Source: Prorocentrum cordatum (lineage: Eukaryota; Sar; Dinophyceae; Prorocentrales; Prorocentraceae). Taken from it: a DNA stretch of 61,588 bases. Shown piece after piece: positions 1-9,580 of the stretch. Location of the stretch: assembly GCA_963575745.1 (NCBI GenBank), contig CAUYUJ010002712.1:25001-86588 (forward strand). The letters are read 5' to 3'. Within the stretch, counting starts at the first letter, position 1; every line of letters starts with the position of its first letter. Below the pieces are notes generated by a model, which was given only the letters and a program-made list of their open reading frames with translations, did no database searches and had not been told where the DNA came from. Made by a program: the position numbers and the translations under genes.

Positions 1-295
1 AACGAGAGACCAGCACGCGCCTGCCCAGAACAGTGAGAGGGGCCGATCCAGCATGGCCCCCGGGGCCGGGCGTTCCAGCTCCAGAGGATTTAAAGCTTCT
101 GATTCGCCGAGAACCTCAACCAATAGAACCGCCGGCAGTTTTTCGATAGGGGAAGTTTACTGGAGCGCCGGCCCAATGCGCCCGCCCCGCGCTGAGAATC
201 GACGCGCAGGGAAAGCGCGTAAACCGGGGGGTGCACGTCGAAGACCCGTGCGTTCTCGACGCTCGAATGTTTATCCCAAGTGTAATCTCGCATAG
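1..295. other. No recognisable gene
   Basis: GC-rich sequence upstream of the first coding-like segment. I see no long terminal repeat, no dinoflagellate spliced-leader motif and no protein I recognise. If the downstream copia element had a 5' LTR here it is not apparent, because no matching copy is seen after 6.5 kb. Confidence 0.4.
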
Positions 296-1007
296 TTGTG
301 TAATCGTTGCGTCGTAATGGAAGAGCGCCATTGCCATCGTCTTGCGAGTCGGGGGTGGAATGAGAGGAACAGCGAAGATCGACAGGAATTGAGGGCCGCG
401 AGCGCACGCGTGCAACAAATTCTTGCTGAGGCGCAAGTCAATGAGCAGGCGGCCGAGGAGGCCCGTCGCCAACTTGCGATTTCCGAAGCCGAAAAGCAGA
501 TCACCGCGCAGATGATGGAACATGAAAAGACCGTTGTTGTCGAAGATGCGCGCGAAATTACACGGCGCGCTGAAGCCGGCGCGGCAGGCGTCGCGGACGA
601 AGCAAATCGGCGTCTTGCTCAAATTGGCGATCGACTGCCGACAGCAAGCAGAAAGCGAGAAAGCTGCTTACCGAGAAATGGCTGATGCTGCGAGGCGGGA
701 AGGAGAGATGGAGGCCCGAGAAAAGGCAGCGCGAGAAAATCAGGTGCTCCGAAATCAGCTCGAAGCTGCGAGACCTGAGGCCGAAAGAGTGAAGTCAGAT
801 GCGTTGCGAGCCCTCAGAGAACAAGACCAGAACATCCCATCGACTAAAGCAGAGGGCCAACTGAAAATGGTCGAGGCATTGGACCGCTTGGGGGGGCAAG
901 CAGAGGAGCATATGATAAACAACATCATCGCGCATCAGGCTGTGAGCGAAGAAGATAGAAGGCTGAAATTTGACCTTGAGCAGAGAAGAATAGAAAATAG
1001 GTGTTAG
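296..1007 (+). pseudogene. Copia gag N-terminal coiled-coil segment, frameshifted
   Basis: Two overlapping frames (296-685 and 522-1007) carry an Ala/Glu/Arg-rich heptad-like helix. The first reads RELRAASARVQQILAEAQ..., and after a frameshift near 620-660 the second continues with SEKAAYREMADAARREGEME... and EEDRRLKFDLEQRRIENRC before a TAG at 1005-1007. No catalytic motif is present. The position directly ahead of a recognisable gag core suggests the assembly helix of a retrotransposon gag; that role is inferred. An alternative is any long coiled-coil protein fragment. The frame change shows it is not translated as one product. Confidence 0.5.
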
Positions 1008-2158
1008 CTCAACAACGGCACAGCCGACGCATGTTGAGCTTCCATATTTTCCCATCGGTTGCCCGGCCTGATCGAAAGAAGAGCATATTGAGGACGAGCG
1101 CAACGCCGGGCGACTCGAATCAGACACGTTACCTTTGCGTGCGACCTTCACCTGATGCATGCGTGAGATGCTTGAGACGCGCATGCGACGCCCATCTGGA
1201 TCCGGGGATTAAGCGCTGCGACGAATGCGCTTGGAAGAAAACTTCGGGCCATCAGGGCGAGGGCGACGCGATGAATGAACCTCAGAACGCGCCTGGCGCC
1301 CAGGGCCCGAGTGACGACCCTATCGAGAAGGCGCCGAGACACTCGGCCTTGCCCAGAGACGGTGAATCTGAATGCCAGTGGAGCAACATCGCCGACATAA
1401 TGAGAATGTCGCTTTTCAAGCCAGAAAGGTCGAATCATGGCGAAATGCCATTGTTGACCGCTCCGCCGACGCCCGCGCTATGTCTCGCGAAATCACACTT
1501 CGCCCCCGGACCAGCTGTCGAGGAGACTTCAGTAGATGAAGGGGCGCAAAGTGTTAGTCTTGGGAATGTCCATTTCAATGCGAAGATATCGAGCCATCCG
1601 AACACTTTTGACCTACCTCGCCGCGCCCCTCTCACCGCCGGCACAGCCGCTACAGATGGAGGAGGCGTAGGCCAGGGAGGCCAAGAGGATGATCAAAGGG
1701 ATGGCCAGAGCACAGTTCCCAGCACAGGAATGCTCGTTGCATTAGCATGGGGCGACTCGGGTAAGTCCAAAGCGCCCAGGGGCCCTCCAGGGGGGCCGGG
1801 CGACGATGGCGACCCAGACGGAGACGGCGGCGGGGGGCCGAATGATCGGAATGATCCCGCGCGGCGAGCTTCTAATGCCAACGCAATGAACATCGCTTGG
1901 AGAAGCTATGCAAACAGCAAGGGGTTGAATTTATTCGATATACCGAGCGTTCAGACCCTTCGAGAATGGAAGCAGCATTGCATAAGAGCTGTAGCTGGAT
2001 CGCGGCGTGATGTCCACGCAGCACAAACATGGGTCAGCGAGGCAATGATTTCTGAGGTGCCTAAGGGGAATATTAAGGACTCTGGTGGGCTGATGCGTCT
2101 TGATATGATGATAGCCGCATGTCTGTTTGTGGAGCTTGCGAAGATGAAACGACATTAA
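1001..2158 (+). pseudogene. Copia gag, linker and first core segment
   Basis: The first third is low in similarity to anything known. The middle is a Gly/Asp/Pro-rich linker (GPPGGPGDDGDPDGDGGGGP). The last 100 codons, from about 1870, look like the folded gag core of dinoflagellate copia elements: LFDIPSVQTLREWKQHCIRAVAG, then AAQTWVSEAM and GLMRLDMMIAACLFVELAK. The frame ends with TAA at 2156-2158 while the gag core clearly continues at 2.25-2.63 kb in another frame, so the gene is broken here. A family A hairpin core sits at 1639-1649 and is read in frame as GTAA. Confidence 0.55.
1006..1040 (+). repeat. Family A hairpin A1
   Basis: Arms AGCTCAACA (1006-1014) and TGTTGAGCT (1032-1040) are perfectly complementary (9 bp). 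They enclose an inner stem CGGC/GCCG with loop ACA. The internal loop is A on the left and ACGCA on the right. Confidence 0.8.
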
Positions 2159-2251
2159 CGTCTATCGGTACAACGCACCCATTTCCTATCGCAAATCAAT
2201 CGCATGGAACATTGATGTCAGATAGAGGGTCGTCTTTTAACGGGGCGCGAA

Positions 2252-2632
2252 ATGATGCGGGCCATTTGCGTCTGGTGTTCTGTTTGGTCTGAGAGCGGGC
2301 AACATTGGCTATGTCGAGACCTCTTCAAGTTGACCGCTGATAGACAGAAGCCCGATCAGGACCTCAATTGCTTCTATAGTGAATGGATGGACAGATATCA
2401 AGAGTTATATGGTGCCAGGGAACCATCCGATGAAACGAAGGCTTCGATGCATGCTCATTTCTACGAACAAATACGACAGGCTCAAAGGCTTCATTCGGTC
2501 ATGCAGTGGAATGAGTTGTCCACCGATCCTCCAGGCACAGGCATGAGAACCTATCAATGGCTGTTGCTCCAAGTTGAGTCTCTTATAATGAGAGACAGAG
2601 AACAGTGGGCCATTTCGGAACATGAAACGTGA
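2252..2632 (+). pseudogene. Copia gag core, second segment
   Basis: This frame carries the region that follows the first gag core segment: WLCRDLFKLTADRQKPDQDLNCFYSEW, then HAHFYEQIRQAQRLHSVMQW and a helix YQWLLLQVESLIMRDREQW. The pattern of a PDQDL/FY helix followed by F(Y)xQIRxxxRL is what I recognise from dinoflagellate copia gag proteins (UBN2-like capsid). The frame ends at TGA 2630-2632. About 90 bp and a frame change separate it from the preceding segment. No enzymatic role; a structural capsid role is inferred from family membership. Confidence 0.6.
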
Positions 2633-2881
2633 ACCCACCCTCAATTCCAGGAATAGACAAGCTCGTTTGTCAGGTGGAAAGGTTGAGGGCGGCGGGGGCG
2701 GAAGAAGAGCCCCTGCCATGGCAGCGACGATCCAACGATTAGGATTGCCCGCAGATAGGTTTTCGCGAGTAGGCGCACGAAGAATGAGACGACTTGTAAC
2801 TTCGTAAGACAAGGGAAAAGTTGCCCTGAAGCAGGTCAAGGTTGTCCTTATAATCCTGGGAAGCCTAAGGCGCCCGCCGCG

Positions 2882-2894
2882 CCGGCACAGCCGG
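2882..2894 (+). repeat. Family A hairpin A3
   Basis: CCGGC (2882-2886), loop ACA, GCCGG (2890-2894). A perfect 5 bp stem. Confidence 0.6.
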
Positions 2895-3024
2895 GGGCTG
2901 GTGGCGACAGTCGGAGCGCTGGCAGAGATAATGATCGCAACGGTAAGGTTAACCGATCGGTGAGCAGAGGCCCAAGAGGAAAAGACCGGCCTCGCTCTTC
3001 AACGCCATCGACTAAGTTCAGTAA

Positions 3025-3051
3025 CTCGAAAGCGGCACAGTCGCGGACGAG
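3025..3051 (+). repeat. Family A hairpin A4, core with one G:T change
   Basis: Outer CTCG (3025-3028) and CGAG (3048-3051), inner GCGGC and GTCGC around loop ACA. Symmetric 3-nt internal loop AAA/GGA. Confidence 0.6.
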
Positions 3052-3615
3052 GATCCCATCGGTAGCCTCGAAAGAACAACAGAGCAAGATGGCATGTTAT
3101 GCGTGGTCACGTGACCCTCGGAACTGCAAGGGCCTTCAGGATGGCTGTTACAGGCAACGCAAAGGCCTGGCCGATGCTGAAAAGATGAGACGCGATAAGT
3201 ACGAGGAGGCACAGCTTAAGGCTGGCAGGTCTCTAGGATATCAGAGAACGACTCGACAGGCCGACTCGATCGCGGCAGCGAATGCTACGGAAGAATCTCC
3301 GGCTAGCACCCCAAGAAGTAGGGATTCGAGCAAGGGTCGCGGGAAAAACACGAGGTAGAGGCAAAGGAAAAGGGAAGGGCAAACCATGCAAAACGTTCAC
3401 GGAGACAGGATCTTGCTCACGGGGTAAAGATTGTTGGTTTGCGAAGAACACACCGAATCATCCGTGACGATGGCTTGGCGCTGACCTGTCACGGGTCAGT
3501 GCTAGGGGGGCACATCGCATATATTTATGTTATTTTGCTGACGCTCATTAGCTTTTTGAGCGATTGGTCACGGCGATCCAACTGGTCAAGTAGTTGTAGG
3601 GGGACAGACAATGGC

Positions 3616-3637
3616 CTCGCTGGCACAGCCAGTCGAG
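3616..3637 (+). repeat. Family A hairpin A5
   Basis: CTCG plus CTGGC on the left and GCCAG, a bulged T, then CGAG on the right, loop ACA. Nine base pairs; the inner pair next to GGC/GCC is T:A instead of the usual C:G, a compensated change. Confidence 0.75.
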
Positions 3638-4170
3638 TCACCGCTGCCCGCCCAGCACCATTGGCTAACATCTCACGTGATCCACGCATTATCTCAGAAG
3701 TACGAGCCCTTGAGGTTGGCTTCATCAAAGCATGTTCTCTTAATTGGACCAGAGTTTCCGAGGAAGCTGCTCCCGCTTCTGATTTTCATCAGGAACGAGG
3801 AGAGGTTGACCAAACTCGTCACTATCTTTTTTCATGTACAACCCCTTCCTAAAGAGGCGATCGTATTTTTCCGTAAAGAACCTCCAGGGAAAAGCTGCAT
3901 CAGAACTGCGAAGACGGGAAGATGCAAGCATCGCGCGAAGTTTCGCCCATCCACCCGAGAGCCGACCGTCGCTCGGAGGAAGACGCGTCGTCACAGCCCA
4001 AGGGGGCTGCCTTCGAGCGCTTCGGACAGGCGGAGGTTCCCAAAGGAGGAACACGGACGGATGAAAGCTGAATGGAAAATTGCATCGATAGATGCACAGC
4101 TGAGAGCGTCCGATTTGGCCGAAGAAGCACGGCATCTTTGGCTTGCGTCTGAAGAAAATGGATGCGCCAC

Positions 4171-4194
4171 CCAGCGCGGCACAGCCGCTGCTGG
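4171..4194 (+). repeat. Family A hairpin A6
   Basis: CCAGC plus GCGGC on the left, loop ACA, then GCCGC, a bulged T and GCTGG on the right. Ten base pairs with one bulged T at the same position as in the hairpin at 3616. Confidence 0.75.
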
Positions 4195-4556
4195 GCGTAG
4201 AGAGAAATTGCTCGTGCACCTCGGCAAGCTTCGGTCCAAAATCGACACCGGCTGTGGATACAATCTCATCGCAGAGAGATTCATTAGTGCTACAGGCGCC
4301 ATGGGAAGAATCGAGCGATTGAGTGATTCGATCACCTTGAACACTGCCGGCGGTTCCTCGCGGGCCCTCGGATCAGTTTGCGTCGCATGCCCGAACTTTC
4401 AACGTGGAAGTTTCGATGCGATGGTCATGCCGGACACACCGGCTGTCATTTCAGTAGGAGAGCGGCGCATGGCTCGCGGCTTTTTGGCTAGCAGGCCAAC
4501 GACCCCACTTACTTCTGCCCAGCGGTCACAGAGTAGACGCGATCGCCGAGGGCAAG

Positions 4557-5258
4557 ATGCCATACTTGACCCTGTCAGGCAGAGGGGCGCTGGGTCAGTG
4601 GATGCGCGCGGTTGCCGCCGGACAGGCTGTTATTCCCGAGCGGCGGTGTTGCGTGACGCTGGGCGCCAATGCAGTTCTGGATGACGTTGAATCTGCGGGG
4701 GGTCCTCCGCCCCACTCCTTTCAGAGTCGCGTAACATTAGACTTGCACGCGCATGAAATGAGAGGCCGACAACGGCCGAGAACGCGTTCCCCCTCTGTCA
4801 CAGATTCTGTGGATACCATCACTTATTTCTGTTATTTGCCTCGTGCAGCTCATGCGTATGGTTGGAAAAAGATGCCAACGGGTGCCGTGAGTTTCGCTAG
4901 TTCCTCGCTTGCCCCCAATGGTAATGCGGCTGCCGGTGGCGAGAAGCCATGCCGCGGCGCAGCCGGCGGGCGCGCGATCAGTTTTGAGAATGTTTTCCCT
5001 TGCGGGGTCTCTGGAGTCACGCCTTACGGCGCAGAGCGCGAGCTGTCCAACGTCGTCGCCGCCCCGCGGCAGAGTAGGGGTGCAAACGAGGCTTCGGGTG
5101 AAGATGATCTCGTCGATATTGACGCACCTCCCGAATCGGACCCAGAAGATGTCGAGGTTGAGCCCGATCTCTGCGACGGAGCGGCTCGAAAAGAGCGCCG
5201 CCTCCCATTCACATTTACTTACCCATGCCCCGAAGAATCCATATTGCTCAGTATGTAA
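4557..5258 (+). pseudogene. Copia protease-integrase linker
   Basis: Starts in register with the end of the protease domain (MPYLTLSGRG) and runs through low-complexity and acidic sequence (GEDDLVDIDAPPESDPEDVEVEPDL near 5095-5165) before a stop at 5256-5258. The acidic run just ahead of the integrase zinc region is usual for these polyproteins. No catalytic motif is seen. It overlaps the integrase frame, so a frameshift separates the two. A family A hairpin core lies at 4955-4965 (CCGC-GGC, loop GCA, GCC, a bulged G, GCGG). Confidence 0.45.
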
Positions 5259-5751
5259 CTGGGCAAAGGCCATACGGCGCCAACAGAGGAAGGCGCGTGG
5301 CAAAGGGCTGAGAGTACCACGACCATGCGCGAACCCCACGACATTCGGACACCTGACCACAATGGATCACTGGCTTGCGATGGGTGACTTATGGCGGGGG
5401 CTCCACGACGAGACCGCGCGCGTGACTTTTCGCAGCCGGGCAACCGATGTCATTGCAGCTCAGGGCGTGCACGGCAAGTCGGCGATTCATGGATGCAATT
5501 GTTTGATTAACCTCAAAGCCCCAGGGGAAAATTTGGAGTACTGTTTTATTGACGGTGCAAGAGAGCTCGCCAGAGCTTGCATCGAATTGAAAATAGCGCA
5601 CGACGCCACCATTCCTGGCAACAAAAAACTTACGGCTGTTGCCGAAAGATCCAATGGGACTGTTCAAATGGGGACGCGAGCGCTGCATGCAAGCGGGACT
5701 CCCCCCACCATTCTGGACGCATGCCGTTCGATCTTCTTGCTTTTGCTATAA
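5082..5751 (+). pseudogene. Copia integrase, HHCC and DDE core
   Basis: The zinc-binding region reads HLLTHAPKNPYCSVC (about 5212-5260), giving H-x3-H and C-x2-C. The catalytic core has D in TMDHW (codon 5365-5367), D in FIDGARE (5551-5553) and E in AERSNG (5644-5646). Integrase joins the reverse-transcribed copy to the host genome. All three acidic residues survive, but the second Asp and the Glu are only 31 residues apart against about 35-36 in this family, so a small deletion is likely. The domain is cut off at 5751 (CRSIFLLLL, then a stop) and continues in the next frame at 5.69 kb. Confidence 0.7.
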
Positions 5752-6178
5752 CGCAAGAGCTCCCGAGAACGGTGAGTCGTCCTGGAGGCGCAGATTCGGT
5801 CGCGATTTTGCTGCCCCGCCCCCCCCATCTGGTTCTCTCGTTCGATTCATGCCTCCACCTGAATCTAGGCTTCGGATCGCCAACACGGGGGGGGGGGCGA
5901 TAATTTCGGGAATTTACTTCGGAAATGCGCATAGAGCGGGGAGGGGTGGTTGGGCCAGAGAGCTATATGACACCAATCCGAGAACTAGATGGTCTCAACA
6001 TGGAGACTGGACGGACGCCAGCTGGCAAACGTCTTATCATCGAAAAGGCAGACCAAGTTTGCAGTAATATTTTGGACGGTACTGTACCTGACCAAGTGCC
6101 TAAATGTCCTATGCGAGAAGCGTACGAGATTGCACAGATTACAGTCAAGAACGCAACCATTCCCTCTGGCAGTGCTCC

Positions 6179-6195
6179 TGACGGCGCAGCCGGTC
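6179..6195 (+). repeat. Family A hairpin A8
   Basis: TGAC-GGC, loop GCA, GCC, a bulged G, then GTCA. Seven base pairs, read in frame as DGAAGH. Confidence 0.6.
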
Positions 6196-6450
6196 ACGAA
6201 CCTAAGCCGAGACCACAGGCAGCCGTGGATCCAGGTCCATCTAAACCACCGCCCCTCACACGAGGCGAGGTCACATCACAATTTGATGAAGATGACTCCG
6301 ATGGCGTTGGTCCGGGGGGAGTTGTTGTGGACGACGTGGCTGCGGTACCGGACGGAAGGGATCCCCGGCGAGACTCTCAGCCTGACGATGACCCGAATAA
6401 AAAGTTGGGTCCTGCCCATGCGGTGCACAGATTGGATCGACAGTATAATT

Positions 6451-6476
6451 TCTCAGCGGCGCAGCCGCGGTCGAGA
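6451..6476 (+). repeat. Family A hairpin A7
   Basis: Inner GCGGC (6456-6460) and GCCGC (6464-6468) around loop GCA. Outer TCTC (6451-6454) pairs with GAGA (6473-6476). Confidence 0.6.
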
Positions 6477-6692
6477 CTGCCTGGGCCAGGACGACCCATG
6501 GCTTGCACCACGCGGAATTTGCACTATGGAGTACTATGAGGACAAACGCAGTGTTGCAGGTCTCAACAACGTAGAATTGACGGGAAAATTGCCGCTGAAC
6601 GGAAGACGGAAAATCTGCAGCATGCGAGTTGTCTTGTATTACGATCCTGACTATGTGCCTGTGCCTGTATCCGGTAATGCGCCCCCTGCATT

Positions 6693-6838
6693 CTCATGAG
6701 TGACCTTTCCCGGGGGGGAATCCGGTGGGAAGCCCGCTGCCGCTGTGACTGGTGCCTCCTGCCATCTCAGGAGTGACCCTTCCCGGGGGGTAATCCGGTG
6801 GGCATCCCGCTGTTGCCGCGGTAACTGCGCCTTCTCCA
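6693..6838 (+). repeat. Two-copy 73 bp tandem repeat
   Basis: Copies start at CTCATGAGTGACC (6693) and CTCAGGAGTGACC (6766). Both continue with TTCCCGGGGGG, AATCCGGTGGG and a CCCGCTG block. No coding role is apparent. Confidence 0.75.
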
Positions 6839-7015
6839 GTCTGAGAAGTGGGTGTGGAACGACGGGCAAGGTCAGATCGGAGGCGCGGCGCGAAGAAGAG
6901 CGGGGAGCTGAGCGCAACGCGCGGAAGAGCGGCGCGTGGAGGCGGTTCGAAAAGGTGCGCGGTGCGAAGCGCATCGATGTGGGGGGAGGCGATACCGCGC
7001 GTGGGGCATGGCGGG

Positions 7016-7445
7016 CGTGGCGGGCGCGAGGTCGTCCTCATCCCCTACTACGTGGAAGTCGTAGAAGGGGGAAGCGCTCGCAAAGTTTTAAATTTGCGTT
7101 TCTGGTTGTTCTAAGCGGGGCGTGGCGGTCGCCGAATCGTCCTCATCTTCTATCACGTGGAAGTCGTCGAAGGGGGAAACGCTCGCAAATGTTTAAATTT
7201 GCGTTTCTGGGTGTTCTACGCCCGGCGTGGCGGTCGCTGGGTCGCCCTCATCCCTTACTGCGTGGAAGTCGTAGAAGGGGGAAACGCTCGCAAATTTTAA
7301 TTTGGCGTTTCTGGGTGTTCTACGCCGTGGGAAGAGGAACTGTTTGGGGGAGCGGCGTTCGTCGGCGCGGGGATCGTGGCGGACGCGACAGCGGCCGTAT
7401 TCTTTCGTGCGTGGAAGTCGTTGCAAGGGGAAGCCCTCGCTAATT
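7016..7445 (+). repeat. 105 bp tandem repeat, three good copies and a diverged fourth
   Basis: The word CGTGGAAGTCGT recurs at 7051, 7156 and 7261 (exact 105 bp spacing) and in altered form at 7410. Each unit continues with AGAAGGGGGAA, CGCTCGCAAA and a TTTAAATTTGCGTTTCTGG block. Because 105 is a multiple of three the unit reads as a 35-residue repeat (SRRRGKRSQ, FKFAFLGVL) in one frame, but codon content gives no support for selection on a protein. Confidence 0.8.
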
Positions 7446-8531
7446 TTCAACTTTGCGTCGCCGTCGTTTTCAAGGGGACAAGGCGCGAGGACGGAGCATT
7501 CGTTTTTTTTTGCTGTCGTGCGCTCGTCCATGTTCTTAGGCCTGGCGCGGCCGGCCAATCCTATAAGTGCCAGCAGATTTGCAGTCCAGCGATCCAACGC
7601 GCGGGCGCGGAGAGTCTCGTGCGCTGATCTGCATCCAAATAGGCGGCCCCCAGGAGTGGGCGTGAAGCGCAACCGCAGCATGACGCCCTCAGCTTTCTGG
7701 TCCAACGGCCAGGCTACGCGCGTTGTTCCCGGGCAGAAAACTCCTGGTGGCCGGGTGCCGCGGGCGGAGGTCGCGCAGGAAGTTCACGTCGGGATTGCCG
7801 ATGCCGGGTCGGAAGTGGCGCTGGGGAGCGATGTATCCAGCATTGGTCGCCATGTGAATAAATTTTTACAAGTCGCGCGTGCGAACCTGCGTGGCGGGCG
7901 GCGGCGCCGGCATGCACTGCGACGGTTTGAAACAGAGTGTAGAAACGACATGGCGTCAGGGGGTGGCAGTGGCGATTCGATGGAGAGGAGAAATCTCCAA
8001 TCCGCGCAGACATGGCTGTGTGACGAGCGCGCGTTTGCGTGGGTGTATGAAGCGAAGGACGCGCAGCAATTAATGACAGCCGCGTTGCGGCATAGATGGG
8101 GGCTCGGCGACGTCCACGGCGTGTGCGCAGGAACAGTAATATGGATGTCTAGTAAGCACGTTGTTCGCGTGGTCAGCGGGGGAGACGTGCTGGCGCGCGA
8201 CGCTGTAGAGGGAGACGCAGAGCATGCTCCGTGGCATCATTCTTCGGTTGGGGGTAGCACATCGGCGCCATCATCCAACATCGCTCAGGTAGTGCCGACC
8301 TGCGCGGACGGTGCAAGTGCAAATAGCGATGTGGCAGTGGAAGAGCGGCACGATACGGGGGGGGGGGCGCAACCGTGCAGGACATTCTGGCGAAACGCCC
8401 GAACGAGAGCACCTTGTTGGAGCTCGTGCGACCGGCTGTGCCAGAAGAGGATCTGGCGGCCGCCTTATAGGGTGGCTCCGCTCGCGTCGTGCTTGAGGGC
8501 GGGGCCTGGGCGTGCGCTCGACATCGGATAA
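7302..8531 (+). CDS. Hypothetical open frame between repeats
   Basis: A 409-codon open frame that starts inside the last copies of the 105 bp repeat. I recognise no domain. The stretch from about 7650 to 8530 is Arg/Ala-rich and has no hydrophobic segment. Its position 5' of the Helitron allows it to be a decayed N-terminal extension of that element, but minisatellites lie between the two and no motif supports the link. In DNA this GC-rich, long chance frames are common, so a non-coding origin is at least as likely. Confidence 0.2.
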   Translation: MAFLGVLRRGKRNCLGERRSSARGSWRTRQRPYSFVRGSRCKGKPSLIFNFASPSFSRGQGARTEHSFFFAVVRSSMFLGLARPANPISASRFAVQRSNARARRVSCADLHPNRRPPGVGVKRNRSMTPSAFWSNGQATRVVPGQKTPGGRVPRAEVAQEVHVGIADAGSEVALGSDVSSIGRHVNKFLQVARANLRGGRRRRHALRRFETECRNDMASGGGSGDSMERRNLQSAQTWLCDERAFAWVYEAKDAQQLMTAALRHRWGLGDVHGVCAGTVIWMSSKHVVRVVSGGDVLARDAVEGDAEHAPWHHSSVGGSTSAPSSNIAQVVPTCADGASANSDVAVEERHDTGGGAQPCRTFWRNARTRAPCWSSCDRLCQKRIWRPPYRVAPLASCLRAGPGRALDIG

Positions 8532-8760
8532 AGGGCATGCCGAACATTGGGAATTCTTCACGCTTCGCGTATCCCCACCAGCCCATCTCAAAACAGCAAC
8601 TCTTGCGAAGCATGCCGACAGTCGTGTTTTTTCAGGCGTGTTTCCGCCTGCCCCCGCATATCTCCCCTGTTCCTCCCCCCTCCCGCTCCCTTGCACATCC
8701 TCCTTGTGGTGGGAGCGGGAGAAGGACGAGGCTGAGGAGGAGGGAGAGAAAGCGCTCCTC

Positions 8761-9262
8761 GTGGTTTGAGTCGTTTGGGGTTTCTCGCCCTGGTGTGAGT
8801 CGTTCGGGCCCTTCTTCTTGGTGTGAGTCGTTCGGGCTCTTCGTGGTGTGAGTCGTTCGGGCTCTTCGTCCTGGTGTGAGTCGTTCGGGCTTCTCGTGGT
8901 GTGAGTTGTTCGGGCCCCTCGTCCTGGTGTGAGTCGTTCGGGCCCCTCCTCCTGGTGTGACTCGTTCGGGCTCCTCGTGGTGTGAGTCGTTCGGGGCCCT
9001 CGTCGTGGTGTGAGTCGTTCGGGCTCGAGTCGTTCGGTGTGAGTCGTTCGTGGTGTGAGTCGTTCGGGGCCCTCGTCGTGGTGTGAGTCGTTCGGGCTCC
9101 TCGTGGTGTGAGTCGTTCGGGCGCCTCGTCCTGGTGTGAGTCGTTCGGGCCCCTCCTTCTGGTGTGAGTCGTTCGGGCTCTTCGTGGTGTGAGTCGTTCG
9201 GGCCCCTCGTCCTGGTGTGAGTCGTTGGGGCTCCTCGTGGCGCGAGGCGTTCGGGCACCTCG
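8761..9262 (+). repeat. Minisatellite of alternating 25 and 28 bp units
   Basis: About 18 copies of GTGTGAGTCGTTCGGG followed by a variable 9-12 base tail. Tails are of two kinds: a short one (CTCTTCGTG or CTCCTCGTG, 25 bp unit) and a longer one (CCCCTCGTCCTG or CCCTCGTCGTG, 28 bp unit), which alternate along much of the array. One damaged unit pair lies near 9020-9060. The complement reads open as ERLTPR/TTHTRR/NDSHQ repeats, which I regard as a by-product. Confidence 0.9.
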
Positions 9263-9264
9263 TC

Positions 9265-9580
9265 CCCTTTTGGGGCGTCTTGGGGGCCTCTTGGCGGCCT
9301 CAGGGGCTTCTAGGAGCGTCTTGGGTGCCTTGGGGGAGCCTCTGCGGGCCTCTTGGGGGCCTCTTGGAGGCCGTTTGGGGCGTCTTGGGGGGCTTCTTGG
9401 CGGCCCCAGAGGCTTCCAGGGGCGTCTTGGGTGCCTCGGGGGAGCCTCTTGGGGGCCTCTTGGGGGCATCTCGGGGGGCCTCTTGGAGGCCTCTTGGGGC
9501 CTCCTGGGTGCTTCTTGGGGCCATCTTGGGGCCTCAGTGCGCCTCCTGGGCGCTTATTGGGGCCATCCTGGAGGAAGTCG
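9265..9580 (+). repeat. CTTGGG-rich periodic repeat, block 1
   Basis: Dense array of GGCCTCTTGGGG and GGCGTCTTGGGG words spaced roughly 10-12 bp apart. The same kind of sequence returns at 19.66-21.24, 50.1-54.3 kb and, inverted, at 54.79-54.99 kb. It lies directly 5' of the Helitron, and the 19.66 kb block lies directly 3' of it. Confidence 0.8.

Larger units (their letters stand above)
2845..3467 (+). pseudogene. Copia nucleocapsid region with two CCCH-like zinc fingers
   Basis: A basic Ser/Arg-rich segment (SVSRGPRGKDRPRSS) leads to two cysteine clusters. The first, near 3100-3150, reads CYAWSRDPRNCKGLQDGC with spacing C-x8-C-x5-C and lacks a clear final His. The second, at 3387-3467 in a different frame, reads PCKTFTETGSCSRGKDCWF, again C-x8-C-x5-C, with Lys where the CCCH His is expected. 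In copia elements such fingers bind element RNA; here both have lost at least one ligand. The stretch crosses a frameshift near 3.29-3.36 kb. Hairpins lie at 2882-2894 and 3025-3051. Confidence 0.55.
3611..4684 (+). pseudogene. Copia aspartic protease region
   Basis: The C-terminal half holds a retropepsin-like domain at about 4215-4490: KIDTGCGYNLI carries the catalytic Asp in a D-T-G context, followed by ITLNTAGGSSRALG, then AMVMPDTPAVISVGERRMARGF, which matches the PDTP-x-x-SVG-x-R-x-M block typical of these elements. The enzyme would cleave the polyprotein. After about 4500 the frame loses sense; the continuing sequence (KMPYLTLSGRG) is in the next frame from 4557. The first 550 bases of this frame show no recognisable domain. 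Hairpins lie at 3616-3637 and 4171-4194. Confidence 0.65.
296..6539 (+). mobile_element. Decayed Ty1/copia-type retrotransposon, gag to integrase, RT absent
   Basis: The ordered remains of a copia polyprotein lie on the plus strand: coiled-coil gag N-terminus, gag core, CCCH fingers, aspartic protease, DDE integrase and the spacer that normally precedes reverse transcriptase. This order (protease and integrase ahead of RT) is that of Ty1/copia. The reading frame changes at least six times and no single ORF spans two full domains, so it is a relic. Reverse transcriptase and RNase H are missing, since sequence with no coding similarity begins near 6.55 kb. No LTR pair was found. At least eight short hairpins with a GGC-(A/G)CA-GCC core lie inside it. 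Assignment of the family is by recognition of motifs, not by a search. Confidence 0.8.
5690..6539 (+). pseudogene. Copia integrase C-terminus and spacer to the missing RT
   Basis: Frame 5639-6067 continues the integrase with AGLPPPFWTHAVRSSCFCYNAR and FGRDFAAPPPPSGSLVRFMPPP; the frame from 5925 continues with TPIRELDGLNMETG and a Pro/Asp-rich spacer ending near LGPAHAVHRLDRQYNFS. In intact relatives reverse transcriptase would follow; here the sequence stops resembling the element at about 6540. A run of nine or more G at 5887-5896 is a likely site of one frameshift. Hairpins lie at 6179-6195 and 6451-6476. Confidence 0.55.

Noticed and set aside
1-6700. Long terminal repeats for the copia relic
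   Set aside because: No matching sequence was found before 300 and after 6540; the element seems truncated at both ends.
8588-9469. Minus-strand 293-codon frame with ERLTPR/NDSHQ repeats
   Set aside because: It spans the 25/28 bp minisatellite; the repeat alone keeps it open and no other part resembles a protein.
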